A stretch of DNA of 44,614 bases from Bacteroidales bacterium. GTDB taxonomy: Bacteria; Bacteroidota; Bacteroidia; Bacteroidales; Muribaculaceae. Each line of letters opens with the position of its first letter. Position 1 is the first letter of the stretch. The notes beneath the pieces were generated by a model. That model was given only the letters and a program-made list of their open reading frames with translations. It had not been told where the DNA came from and searched no databases. Below, one piece after another: positions 24,851-33,324 of the stretch. The stretch covers positions 1 to 44,614 of the forward strand of contig JAAVFV010000033.1 of assembly GCA_014800525.1 (NCBI GenBank), given 5' to 3'. The translations under genes and the position numbers were made by a program.

Positions 24851-26674
24851 TTATCCCTCCAATTCCGGATTCTTATTCGCATTGCGCGTGGCCATGCGGG
24901 AATCATAGAAATGAGTGGCCACAAGATCTATCCCTGCCGCTATGAAATAGTCCTGAATATTCTGCAACATATCCGAAAGAATATCGGGCATCCTGTCGGC
25001 ATCCTTTATATATGCGTTGATCTGATACGACATATAATTATCGTTCATCTCCGTCTCAAGTACAAACGGATGAGGATGATCCACCACCCCCGGCGTTGCC
25101 AATGCTGCATCGATCAGAAGCTGATGCACTTTCCTCCACGGAACATCATAACACATCGTCATCACCGTGTGGATTATCAACCCGTATTTACGTGCCGATG
25201 CACTGTAATTCACGGTATCCGACGACATGATGAAGGAGTTCGGTATCGTCACCACTTCATTCTTTATCGTCCGCAGCCGGGTTACAAACGGTGTCTTCTC
25301 TATTACATTTCCTGTTGTATCCTTTACCTTGATGAAATCTCCCTCTTTAAACGGCCGCATGTAGGTGATCACAAATCCGGAGATAAAGTTGGATATCACT
25401 CCACTCGATCCCAACGATACTATCAGACCGACAAATACCGATATTCCCTGAAACACTCCCGAGTGTGCTCCCGGAAGATAAGGATAGATCATAGCTATCA
25501 TGAATGCGTATAGGAGAAAACGCAGGATATTGAATGTAGGACGTGCCCATTCAGGATAGAAGCCGGAAATACGGAGTTTCTCATGCTCGATCTCCAAAGC
25601 CAGGTAATGAAAACCTTTTATCAGATATCGTGTCGCCACACAGATCACGATAATGATGAAGAGATTCGGTATATAGTAGACCACTTCCCTTATCACCATC
25701 TTTATCGGATTCCACACATAATCGAATATTTCCTCCGCAAGTCCCTCTGTCTGCGGGAATATGGAGAAGAGGATAGGAATTGTGAATACCAGCACTAAAA
25801 AGAGAATCAGATAACGAAGGACATTACTTAGGAATATCAATACCTGACTTGTGCGGCGCGCATTCAGGATATCGTAATGTCGGATTATCAGACCCTTCAC
25901 CTTCTTATGACTGATCTTGATGATCCTACGCCGGAGACGGCTGAAAAGATGATTCACCATCCTGAATATGAGCCATATCACCAACAGGGCAAACACAAAT
26001 AATCCGGCTCGTTTTATATTCTGCATCAATCCATATTCATTATGGAGCTTATCTATCTCCACTTCCAATATGGAGAGATATTCGGATGCAAGATCATCAA
26101 GCTTCCGGCTGGCCCAGATTGCATCCATATCAGTGACACTCATCAGCACCTTATCGCCATGCATTATGTCGATATAAGTGTCGGTTTGAAGCATCCTGAC
26201 ACTATCCCGATTCAATAACGGACGTTTCCCTACGCGCTCTATTGCCTCCACTATCCTCTCAGCCCGATCCCGGGCCGAGCGCCCTCCCAATGATGCATAT
26301 AAGGTGAAGAGCGTATCGGAATCAACAATCACATCTACTCCTTTTGTCACCCTGCGCAATGAATCCACCATATGAATCTGAGCCGCCCTGCGTATGGAGT
26401 CGCTCTTTCTGCTCTTATTTTCTGTCTCGGCGATTCGGTCATTGAGCATAAGCTCTTTCATTTTCATCTGCTGAATCTCAAGCATGAGTTCCTCTATACG
26501 GGCCGAATCACCGGATACTCGGGATTTGTCGTTCCCTGACTCCTGTTGTGTCTTTGATTCGTGCTCTGATGAGCTATAGGATGGACAGGCACTATTGACT
26601 TCCATAATGAAAGCCATAAATAGAAATATCGCCATAATCGGCCGCAGGCCATATTGAGATATAAACCGTTTCAT
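24851..26674 (-). CDS. MscS-family mechanosensitive channel with large N-terminal region
   Basis: A 607-residue inner-membrane channel. A signal peptide (MKRFISQYGLRPIMAIFLFM) is followed by a coiled-coil-rich periplasmic part (about 45-200), then about five membrane segments (first near 205-225) and the MscS core. The pore-lining helix is recognisable by VGLIVSLGSSGVISNFISGF, followed by the beta domain FKEGDFIKVKDTTGNVIEKTPFVTRLRTIKNEVVTIPNS. I chose the ATG at 26674 rather than one at 26716, because a TAGTTTTG -7 box at 26724-26731 would put the RNA start at about 26717. Homologues relieve osmotic down-shock. It stands alone between the tRNA-Cys and a divergent HAD gene. Confidence 0.87.
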   Translation of the reverse strand: MKRFISQYGLRPIMAIFLFMAFIMEVNSACPSYSSSEHESKTQQESGNDKSRVSGDSARIEELMLEIQQMKMKELMLNDRIAETENKSRKSDSIRRAAQIHMVDSLRRVTKGVDVIVDSDTLFTLYASLGGRSARDRAERIVEAIERVGKRPLLNRDSVRMLQTDTYIDIMHGDKVLMSVTDMDAIWASRKLDDLASEYLSILEVEIDKLHNEYGLMQNIKRAGLFVFALLVIWLIFRMVNHLFSRLRRRIIKISHKKVKGLIIRHYDILNARRTSQVLIFLSNVLRYLILFLVLVFTIPILFSIFPQTEGLAEEIFDYVWNPIKMVIREVVYYIPNLFIIIVICVATRYLIKGFHYLALEIEHEKLRISGFYPEWARPTFNILRFLLYAFMIAMIYPYLPGAHSGVFQGISVFVGLIVSLGSSGVISNFISGFVITYMRPFKEGDFIKVKDTTGNVIEKTPFVTRLRTIKNEVVTIPNSFIMSSDTVNYSASARKYGLIIHTVMTMCYDVPWRKVHQLLIDAALATPGVVDHPHPFVLETEMNDNYMSYQINAYIKDADRMPDILSDMLQNIQDYFIAAGIDLVATHFYDSRMATRNANKNPELEG

Positions 26675-26723
26675 GAGTCTTCCTTGCTGAGGAGGCACAG
26701 GGATGTACTCCCTCATTTTTTTG

Positions 26724-26731
26724 CAAAACTA
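26724..26731 (-). promoter_or_regulatory. -7 box for the MscS gene
   Basis: TAGTTTTG on the minus strand fits TAnnTTTG. It lies 50 bases before the chosen ATG and so close to the alternative one (26716) that the latter is unlikely. Confidence 0.45.
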
Positions 26732-26810
26732 ATTAATAAATTCTTATCCTCCAAGAGTAATAGCCAGTGTAATGTTGTTATAAACATAGCGTAATGTCGT
26801 TATAAATATT

Positions 26811-27458
26811 ATGAATATAAAAAACATTCTATTTGACATGGGCGGTATCATTTTCCGCCAGAATACGGATAAGGCAATCAAGAGATTTGCAGCAATGGGC
26901 CTCGATACTGATGAATATATCGGTCAGTTCGGTCAGAAGGGTTTTATGCTTGATTGTGAGCTTGGAAACATCTCTAAGCCGGAATTTTGCCGTGAGTTTG
27001 CTCAGGCTTGCGGAAAACCTGCCATTTCACACGATGAAACACTCCACTGCTGGTTGGGTTTTATTGATGATGTGCCCGCAGATCGACTCGAAACTCTCGA
27101 ACGCCTCCGAAAGGATTATACACTTGGATTAGCAAGCAATACCAATCCTTTCGTACTCGAATTCATGGATTCTCCGGCCATAAGTGAATATGGGAAACCG
27201 ATATCAGCATATTTCGACCATATGTTCTGCAGCTGCTATATGCACCTGTATAAACCATCGGAGGAGTTTTTCAGATACATTATCGATACCGGCGGTTTGA
27301 AAGCTGATGAGACTCTTTTTATTGATGATAGCAAAGCCAATCTTGAAGGAGCTGCCAAATTAGGGATTCATACTCTTCATATCCCTTCAAATCAAAACTG
27401 GATTCCCATCCTCTCTGACTGGCTAAAGTCTCATAAGCTCCCCGACCCTCTCGGCTAA
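26811..27458 (+). CDS. HAD-family hydrolase (HAD-IA subfamily)
   Basis: A 215-residue cytoplasmic phosphatase-like protein. Motif I is ILFDMGGIIF with the nucleophile Asp9; the second Asp of the usual DxD is Gly here, as in the YihX-like FDxGxV group. Motif II is ALASNTNPF (here LGLASNTNPF, Ser about 108), the motif III Lys is in MHLYKPSEEFF, and motif IV is LFIDDSKANLEGA. The substrate is not evident; YihX-like enzymes act on sugar phosphates such as glucose-1-phosphate. It is divergent from the MscS gene and ends before a strong terminator. Confidence 0.87.
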   Translation: MNIKNILFDMGGIIFRQNTDKAIKRFAAMGLDTDEYIGQFGQKGFMLDCELGNISKPEFCREFAQACGKPAISHDETLHCWLGFIDDVPADRLETLERLRKDYTLGLASNTNPFVLEFMDSPAISEYGKPISAYFDHMFCSCYMHLYKPSEEFFRYIIDTGGLKADETLFIDDSKANLEGAAKLGIHTLHIPSNQNWIPILSDWLKSHKLPDPLG

Positions 27459-27467
27459 TCAAATCCT

Positions 27468-27495
27468 AAGTAAGTGTTCAAAATTAATTTATACT
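27468..27495. repeat. Isolated left end of a family-3 repeat
   Basis: AAGTAAGTGTTCAAAATTAA and the following ATTTATACT match the left terminus of the element at 30438 at all but one base over 28 bp. No other part of the element is present, so this is a remnant or solo end. Confidence 0.55.
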
Positions 27496-27510
27496 TAGTA
27501 TAATAAAGAA

Positions 27511-27540
27511 AAGACTCCTTTGGAAGGAGTCTTTTTGTTT
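27511..27540 (+). terminator. HAD gene terminator
   Basis: AAGACTCCTT (27511-27520) pairs with AAGGAGTCTT (27524-27533) around TGG, then TTTGTTT. The gene's stop is about 50 bases upstream. The minus-strand reading also has a T-rich end, so it may serve the convergent acyltransferase gene too. Confidence 0.88.
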
Positions 27541-27563
27541 TCATGAGTCAATAGAAAGAGTTA

Positions 27564-28694
27564 TTACACTCTGGCCCATCCGAAATGAAGGAAACGATCT
27601 ATCACATATGCCAATCCTACCGATGCCACGAATGCTATAGCCACAACAGCAATGCCGGGATAATCGGCCGGTTGGTCAAAGAGCGATGATACAAGTTGGA
27701 TAATAAGATAATGGACCATAAAGAAACTGAAGCTCATCTTCCCGGCCACCTGCGCGGCCTTACAGCTCAACCATTCTCCTATCAGGCTTTGTGTAGGATT
27801 GGAAAATACAATCAGCAGGAGCATAACAGGTATCCACCACCAGCTTACCAATGCAAAGCCCTCCGGAATATGCTGCCAGAAAGCCACAAAGATTATTCCC
27901 GCCCCTATTGCTGCCTTTTCCAATATATTGCGCGAGCGTTCCTCTTCCGTGCCTACTCTTCTTTCCATTATCTCTTCCATTCCGATGCGATGGCGCCCGA
28001 AAGCTCTTTCCAACATCACTCCAATGCCGAAGTCCATCAGACGCATCAATGGATTAATATATACCACTCCAAGACAAAAATCTTTGGGTACACACAATAC
28101 TATTGCGAAATAAACGCCCAGAATCACAGCCATCATTAGCGCTTTCCTTTCCGCTTTAGTATTCTTCCGACCTTGCGCTATTGCGGACAAGTCGGCTTTC
28201 TTAAGAGATGATACCCATCTATAGAGCGAGGGAAACATCAGATAACAAAAGAGTATATCTGCCAGAAACCATGCCACCGGATTGCCGGAGAAAAATACTT
28301 CAGGACTCGGTACCCAACTTTGTAACAGAGTAAGGTTCAGAATGAAAGTGGCGACACTCTTTATCGATAATACCCACATTCCCATCGCTATCGTGGCTAT
28401 AAGACATAGTATGTGCAGCGGATATATTTTCTTAAATCTCCGTATCCAGAATCTTTTTAATTTGAATCTTCCTTCATCTATTGAATTTCCATATCCTGCA
28501 GCCATAAGAAAACCGCTGGTCATCAGAAAGAAGGATACGGCAAAATCACCTCCGGCAGGAAACCACCCCACATGATGAAGGAATATAAATAGGGCAAAAA
28601 GCCCTCGGAGTCCTCCAAGAGCTTTATATTCATATTTTTTCCCTCTTTTCCCCGGATGGGCTGAGGGAATATCTGTTGAATCTATTTTATTCAT
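27564..28694 (-). CDS. Acyltransferase family 3 membrane protein (OafA/YrhL-like)
   Basis: A 376-residue inner-membrane enzyme with about ten helices. The family start is clear: LGGLRGLFALFIFLHHVGW with the catalytic-type His in the first helix, followed by GDFAVSFFLMTSGFLMA and WIRRFKKIYPLHIL with the conserved Arg. Such proteins add acetyl or other acyl groups to surface sugars. The target is unknown. The gene follows the HU-LysM fusion gene by only 14 bp and is probably its operon partner. The N-terminus (about 1-25) is cytoplasmic and basic. Confidence 0.85.
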   Translation of the reverse strand: MNKIDSTDIPSAHPGKRGKKYEYKALGGLRGLFALFIFLHHVGWFPAGGDFAVSFFLMTSGFLMAAGYGNSIDEGRFKLKRFWIRRFKKIYPLHILCLIATIAMGMWVLSIKSVATFILNLTLLQSWVPSPEVFFSGNPVAWFLADILFCYLMFPSLYRWVSSLKKADLSAIAQGRKNTKAERKALMMAVILGVYFAIVLCVPKDFCLGVVYINPLMRLMDFGIGVMLERAFGRHRIGMEEIMERRVGTEEERSRNILEKAAIGAGIIFVAFWQHIPEGFALVSWWWIPVMLLLIVFSNPTQSLIGEWLSCKAAQVAGKMSFSFFMVHYLIIQLVSSLFDQPADYPGIAVVAIAFVASVGLAYVIDRFLHFGWARV

Positions 28695-28708
28695 TGAAAT
28701 CGGTCAAT

Positions 28709-29926
28709 TCAGGCTTTAGGCTTGCCACCCCATTTTTTGTATATGGCCACACCAAGACGCTTGGCTTTCTTTATCTCTTCAGGATTATCGGGATTCACTT
28801 TATATTTCGACAAGGGGGGAATCACAACCCTCGTTCCGGGGCGTATCCTGTCGGGATGGCCAAGTATGGCTTTATTTTCTTCATATATATAAGGCCACAA
28901 GTTGAAATTCCCATAGTGTGCCTGTGCCATGGTGGTGAGATAACGTGTTTCGGTGATCGTGTCATATACAGGAGAGTCGGATGGTTGGGTCGGTGCGGCC
29001 TCTGATTCAGCCGGAGTCGGTGTGTCGACCGCCGCAATTGTGCCGGTTGCCATTCCCGTAATAGTATCGCCCTCTTTTACGCTATCAGTACTTGCGATAG
29101 TGGTGCCATCTTCCTGTGTCACACTATCTGCCGGAGCTGTCGGCATTTCGAGCTCCGTAGTCTCCATCAGGCGGGTCTTATAGAAATCACGAAACCAAAA
29201 CCAGTAAAGACCGGCTATGACAAGGATAGCGATCAGCAAACCGTATAGTAATCCGAGTATAAATCCACGTTTACGACTCTTCTTCATAGTCTGCTCCATA
29301 TCCTCGACAAATCTCTCCTCCTTGTCAGCTTCATCTTGGGATTCCTCTGACTCAACATCATCGGATTCCTCCTCCGAGTCAATATCTTCTTCCTCAGCCT
29401 CCGGGAAGTATATGAATTTTTCTGCTTCCGTAATCTTTATTACATCTTGCGGCTCTTCATTATCAATTGGGTTGAGGTCTCCAGATAACGGAGATTCAAC
29501 ATTCAGAGTTGACTTATCTTCTATCGGGTGTTCCTCTTCATCAGATCTTTCTTCCGGACTCTGATTATCTCCACGCGATTCCGATTCCAATATCGCCAGG
29601 GCTTCGGGATGAAGCTCTACAGATTCAAACATTTCAAACGGGGCATTGATCTCCGCTGCAAGTTCACGTGTAGGAATAAAGGTGATTTTCCTATGACCCG
29701 GTATCACCATCTCCCTCCCGGAGGATACATCTACACTTCTGCGCGGTTCTACTTCCGTCACCTTAAAGGTGCCTAATGCTTTTATGCGCACAGTTTCCCC
29801 TTCGGCCAGTGTAGTGATCAGAAGATTGAAAAATTCTGAAAAGAATTTCTCACTTTCCTCCTGACTCATCCCTGTCTTTAATGCCAACTGCGCTATCAGC
29901 GCCGGTAATGTTATCTTGTTGTTCAC
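28709..29926 (-). CDS. HU-domain / transmembrane / LysM-like fusion protein
   Basis: A 405-residue protein with an unusual order of parts. Residues 1-95 are an HU/IHF-type DNA-binding domain (MNNKITLPALIAQLALKTGM, LGTFKVTEVEPRR, HRKITFIPTREL). Residues 105-215 are a highly acidic linker. A single membrane helix lies at 221-245 (GFILGLLYGLLIAILVIAGL) after the basic KKSRKR. Then comes a Thr/Pro-rich stretch and a LysM-like domain at about 327-373 (YLTTMAQAHYGNFNLWPYIY, NKAILGHPDRIRPGTRVVIP). By the positive-inside rule the HU part faces the cytoplasm and the LysM part the periplasm. It lies between an HU gene (62-bp gap) and the acyltransferase. It could tether DNA to the cell wall, an inference. 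Confidence 0.85.
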   Translation of the reverse strand: MNNKITLPALIAQLALKTGMSQEESEKFFSEFFNLLITTLAEGETVRIKALGTFKVTEVEPRRSVDVSSGREMVIPGHRKITFIPTRELAAEINAPFEMFESVELHPEALAILESESRGDNQSPEERSDEEEHPIEDKSTLNVESPLSGDLNPIDNEEPQDVIKITEAEKFIYFPEAEEEDIDSEEESDDVESEESQDEADKEERFVEDMEQTMKKSRKRGFILGLLYGLLIAILVIAGLYWFWFRDFYKTRLMETTELEMPTAPADSVTQEDGTTIASTDSVKEGDTITGMATGTIAAVDTPTPAESEAAPTQPSDSPVYDTITETRYLTTMAQAHYGNFNLWPYIYEENKAILGHPDRIRPGTRVVIPPLSKYKVNPDNPEEIKKAKRLGVAIYKKWGGKPKA

Positions 29927-29988
29927 GTTTATTTCCTTTATTATTCTATCCCGATATTGTTTCTCCCGCAGTTATATTTCCGGTTCTC

Positions 29989-30279
29989 CTATCTCTGTTC
30001 CCAATCTCTTCTTAGCATATTCTTCATCGCTGATGAGGCTTTGAACACCACCGAGAGTTTCGGAGGAACCAATAGTTTATTTCCTGTCAGAGGATGTACC
30101 ACGATTCTTTCCATCTTCTTGCGTGGCTCGAAAGTGCCGAAGGCTGGTATCATTATGCTGTCCTCATTTCCGATAGCCTCCGATATAATACCACTGAAAT
30201 CTTCAAGCAGACCGGATACCTTCTCTCGATCAAATCCTGTTCGCCGGGATAGTTCGTCTATAAAGTTTTTGTTGTCCAT
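29989..30279 (-). CDS. HU-family DNA-binding protein
   Basis: A 96-residue HU/IHF-like nucleoid protein: NFIDELSRRTGFDREKVSGLLEDF for the helical part, then FGTFEPRKKMERIVVHPLTGNKLLVPPKLSVVFKASSAMK for the beta arms that clamp DNA. It has no extension. It is the first gene of the group with the HU-LysM fusion and the acyltransferase, behind a TAATTTTG box. Its partner or target sites are unknown. Confidence 0.9.
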   Translation of the reverse strand: MDNKNFIDELSRRTGFDREKVSGLLEDFSGIISEAIGNEDSIMIPAFGTFEPRKKMERIVVHPLTGNKLLVPPKLSVVFKASSAMKNMLRRDWEQR

Positions 30280-30316
30280 TTCATTATCAAGATTAGGTCT
30301 TGTCAGTTTCCTTTTG

Positions 30317-30324
30317 CAAAATTA
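30317..30324 (-). promoter_or_regulatory. -7 box for the HU operon
   Basis: TAATTTTG on the minus strand, exact to TAnnTTTG, 38 bases before the HU ATG. Confidence 0.5.
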
Positions 30325-30412
30325 CTATTTTTTTCAGAAGTTTACCCTTTCAAATCCCTCATCCCATAAAATTTCTTATATCCTCCTCTTGGCTGTTTTG
30401 TATATTTTTTGT

Positions 30413-30420
30413 TATATTTG
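30413..30420 (+). promoter_or_regulatory. Candidate -7 box for tnaA, upstream of the repeat
   Basis: TATATTTG fits TAnnTTTG; a TTG lies 21 bases upstream. A start here would place the whole family-3 repeat in the tnaA leader of about 300 bases. No comparable box is seen between the repeat and the ATG. Confidence 0.35.
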
Positions 30421-30437
30421 CGTATATTTACGAGGTA

Positions 30438-30668
30438 AAGTAAGTATTCAAAATTAATTTATACTATATACGAGATTATTTTGGTGGCGATTGGGGTGCG
30501 GAACGAAGGAGAATACTTTCGTATTCGACTGAGTGACAAGCCACAAGCGGCCCAATTGAAAATCGACGAGTTTCCTTTATAAGAAAACAATGACGAGTCA
30601 AAAGAAGCCGTAGATGGTATAAAAGATAATTTAATTACTTGGTATCGTTTAATTTGGAATACTTACTT
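30438..30668. repeat. Family-3 MITE-like repeat, most complete copy
   Basis: About 231 bp without an ORF. Terminal inverted repeats: left AAGTAAGTATTCAAAATTAA, right ending TTTAATTTGGAATACTTACTT (complement differs by few bases). Internal parts: GGCGATTGGGGTGCGGA, a hairpin module (AGAATACTTTCGTATTCGA), then the core module shared with families 1 and 2 at about 30552-30600. It ends about 58 bp before the tnaA ATG. A partial copy is at 18682 and a solo end at 27468. Confidence 0.7.
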
Positions 30669-30725
30669 AACTCTGACTCGGATTTCTATTTAACCAAATC
30701 TACTTACCTATAAAATCTATTCACC

Positions 30726-32102
30726 ATGGAATTGCCATTTGCAGAAAGCTGGAAGATCAAGATGGTTGAACCTCTTCGCTCCAGCACCCGGGAAGAACGC
30801 GAGCAGTGGCTGCGCGATGCTCATTATAATGTGTTTCAGCTCCCCGGAGAAAACGTCTATATCGATCTCCTCACCGACTCCGGCACCGGAGCAATGTCCG
30901 ACCGTCAATGGGCTGCCCTGATGATGGGCGATGAGTCGTATGCCGGTTCACGTTCTTTCTATGAGTTAAAGGATACCATTACCCGAATCACGGGGTTCGA
31001 CTTCGTAATCCCTACCCATCAGGGCCGTGCCGCGGAAAATGTCCTTTTCTCGGCACTCGTGAAGAAAGATGATATCGTGCCCGGTAATTCTCATTTCGAT
31101 ACCACAAAGGGACACATCGAGTTCCGTAAGGCATTCGCCGTCGATTGCACTGTAGATGAAGCTAAGGATACTCAGCTCGAAGTGCCTTTCAAAGGAAATG
31201 TGGATATCTCTAAGTTACGCGATGTGCTTGAGAAGGATGCTCACAGAGTGCCGTTCATAATAGTCACCATTACTAATAACACCGCCGGTGGCCAACCCGT
31301 CTCTATGGAGAATCTCCGGGAGGTACGTAAATTGGCCGATGAGTTCGGCAAGCGTGTGATTTTTGATTCGGCTCGTTTCGCGGAGAATGCTTATTTCATC
31401 AAAACCCGTGAGAACGGCTATGAACATAAGTCGATCAAGGAGATTTGTCTGGAGATGTTCTCCTATGCTGATGCAATGACAATGTCGGCTAAGAAAGATG
31501 GTCTCGTAAATATGGGTGGATTTATCGCAACACGTCATGAGGATTGGTATGAAGCGGCCAAGGCTTTCGTGATTCCTTTCGAAGGATTCCTCACATATGG
31601 TGGTATGAACGGCCGTGATATGGCTGCTCTTGCTGTAGGACTTGAGGAGAATACCGAATTCGATATGCTCCGTACCCGTATTCATCAGGTGGAATTTCTG
31701 GCTAAGAAACTCGACGAGTATGGAGTCCCCTATCAGCGTCCCGCAGGTGGTCATGCCATATTCCTCGATGCTTCGCTGATTCTGACCAACGTTCCGAAAG
31801 AGGAATTTCCGGCACAGACCCTCACTATCGAACTCTATCGTGAAGCCGGTATCCGAGGGTGTGAAATCGGATATATTCTTGCCGACCGCGACCCCGTCAC
31901 CCGAGAAAACCGCTTCGGAGGTATGGATTTCGTTCGTCTCGCCATTCCGCGCCGCACCTACACCGACAATCATATGGCCGTGGTGGCAGCTGCTATTCGT
32001 AATGTTTTCGAACGCCGTAATGAAATCACTCGTGGTGTAAAAATCATCTGGGAAGCCGAATTGATGCGTCACTTCACCGTTAAACTCGCCCCCGCGGATT
32101 AA
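30726..32102 (+). CDS. tnaA: Tryptophanase
   Basis: PLP enzyme splitting tryptophan to indole, pyruvate and ammonia. The beta-eliminating lyase fold is plain: YIDLLTDSGTGAMSDRQWA, GDESYAGSRSF, PTHQGRAAEN, TAGGQPVSMENLR, FDSARFAENAYFIK, and the PLP lysine Lys257 in MSAKKDGLV. Tyrosine phenol-lyase is its near relative. Here the discriminating sites are of tryptophanase type: Asp125 in HFDTTKGH (Thr in TPL), Ile381 in GCEIG (Arg in TPL) and RHFTVKL at the end with His449. Length 458 is right. No tnaB permease or tnaC leader peptide was seen. The leader contains a family-3 repeat. Confidence 0.93.
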   Translation: MELPFAESWKIKMVEPLRSSTREEREQWLRDAHYNVFQLPGENVYIDLLTDSGTGAMSDRQWAALMMGDESYAGSRSFYELKDTITRITGFDFVIPTHQGRAAENVLFSALVKKDDIVPGNSHFDTTKGHIEFRKAFAVDCTVDEAKDTQLEVPFKGNVDISKLRDVLEKDAHRVPFIIVTITNNTAGGQPVSMENLREVRKLADEFGKRVIFDSARFAENAYFIKTRENGYEHKSIKEICLEMFSYADAMTMSAKKDGLVNMGGFIATRHEDWYEAAKAFVIPFEGFLTYGGMNGRDMAALAVGLEENTEFDMLRTRIHQVEFLAKKLDEYGVPYQRPAGGHAIFLDASLILTNVPKEEFPAQTLTIELYREAGIRGCEIGYILADRDPVTRENRFGGMDFVRLAIPRRTYTDNHMAVVAAAIRNVFERRNEITRGVKIIWEAELMRHFTVKLAPAD

Positions 32103-32189
32103 GACTCCATCCAAAATCTGATTTTAGCATATACCAAATTTTAGTATATACCATAAGATTAACAGTATCTCCATATGAATTAAAGATTG

Positions 32190-32253
32190 GATAAATAAAT
32201 AACTGTCCCCCGGAGTTGGTTAACCAACTCCGGGGGACAGTTATTTATTTATC
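32190..32253. terminator. 64-bp perfect palindrome, bidirectional terminator
   Basis: Each arm is 32 bases with no mismatch (ATAAATAACTGTCCCCCGGA... to the centre at 32221/32222). AT-rich ends and a GC-rich middle give a U-tract for either direction. It overlaps the last codons or stop of the GH25 gene and lies about 90 bp after the convergent tnaA. Confidence 0.8.
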
Positions 32254-33202
32254 GTTTGGTTCTCCGTGATTTGTTCTTCTTGCTTTTACCACTCTTTTTC
32301 TCTTTAGTGGTCTTCTTGCTTTTCTTTCCCGACCCTTTGTGGAGGAGTATATTGCTTACTGACCGACCTTTATTGAATCGCGCAAGATCCACAAATCCGG
32401 GCATACCATCTATCCGCCCCGTCTCGGAATACTGCCATATAGTATATTTACCACCACCATTTATCACCGGTTCTTTATGATGATATCGGGCAATATATAA
32501 GGGATAATTATTTAGTTCGGGAGCGCAGATATCATTATAATGGCTGTTATGACTATAGATTAGAGGTTTCACGCCATAATGACGCTGCAGAAGATTGAGA
32601 AATACCACTAAGCTATCCCGAACAGCCCTACGGGAATGCCCGTCGGTGGTCTCAATATCCACCATAGGTATCAGATCCTGTGATTCTCCCTGGATCATCT
32701 TTATGAAATTCCGGAACTGTGCATGTGCACCACTGGTCATTCGAAAAAAATGATACGACCCGACTCTCAGTCCGGCTTTTCGAGCTTCCGTAATATTCCG
32801 CTTATAGTCTCTATCTATGTAGGCAGAGCCTTCCGTGGCTTTTATATACACAAACAATGGCTTCGCCTTCTTAGCCACTTTCTGCCATTCAATCACTCCA
32901 TTATGATGACTGACATCTATACCGAACCGACCGCTTCCGGTCTTTCCATCTGTTTTCTTATCAGACTTTGACTCCGGGTGCTTCCTTTTCTTTTTATTCT
33001 TTTTAGCCGACTTATTATCAGAGGCCTGCCTATCGGCTTTTTTACTATCCGCAACGGTTGATCTTTTGTTCTTCAGCTGTTCGGTGCGCTGTGTCGTCTT
33101 GGAAGCCCCCTTCTTATCCCTTGCATAGATATTAGAGCCGGATGCCGCAAATAGGAGCATCATTATCACTATGCTCATCCATCTCATGATATGTATTTTC
33201 AT
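32249..33202 (-). CDS. GH25 family lysozyme (N-acetylmuramidase)
   Basis: A 317-residue exported enzyme predicted to cut the beta-1,4 bond after MurNAc. After a signal sequence (about 1-27) come a Lys/Ser/Thr-rich linker (30-90) and a GH25 domain at about 92-280: FGIDVSHHNGVIEW with Asp96, FVYIKATEG, GSYHFFRM, and the catalytic MVDIETTDG with Asp182 and Glu184, then PLIYSHNSHYND and IWQYSETGRIDG. The last 35 residues are almost only Lys, Ser, Gly and Arg. The basic tail and linker may bind wall or DNA polyanions. The stop lies in a perfect palindrome shared with tnaA. Confidence 0.92.
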   Translation of the reverse strand: MKIHIMRWMSIVIMMLLFAASGSNIYARDKKGASKTTQRTEQLKNKRSTVADSKKADRQASDNKSAKKNKKKRKHPESKSDKKTDGKTGSGRFGIDVSHHNGVIEWQKVAKKAKPLFVYIKATEGSAYIDRDYKRNITEARKAGLRVGSYHFFRMTSGAHAQFRNFIKMIQGESQDLIPMVDIETTDGHSRRAVRDSLVVFLNLLQRHYGVKPLIYSHNSHYNDICAPELNNYPLYIARYHHKEPVINGGGKYTIWQYSETGRIDGMPGFVDLARFNKGRSVSNILLHKGSGKKSKKTTKEKKSGKSKKNKSRRTKR

Positions 33203-33324
33203 ACTTTGATAATTTCACATGTGAACTGCATCCCGAAAGTTATGTGAACGACTTTGGGATGCAGTTCATCTCGCAATACATATATTTGACTTGCCTGCGC
33301 TATAAGGTTTAATCGATCGATGCC

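Noticed and set aside
24728..25513. 261-codon frame antisense to the MscS gene
   Set aside because: Product is His/Arg/Tyr rich, as expected from reverse reading of a membrane protein gene.
30726..32102. Tyrosine phenol-lyase
   Set aside because: The diagnostic Thr and Arg of TPL are Asp125 and Ile381 here, as in tryptophanase.
31215..32114. 299-codon frame antisense to tnaA
   Set aside because: Covers a complete, well-conserved tryptophanase; the antisense frame is explained by its codon bias.
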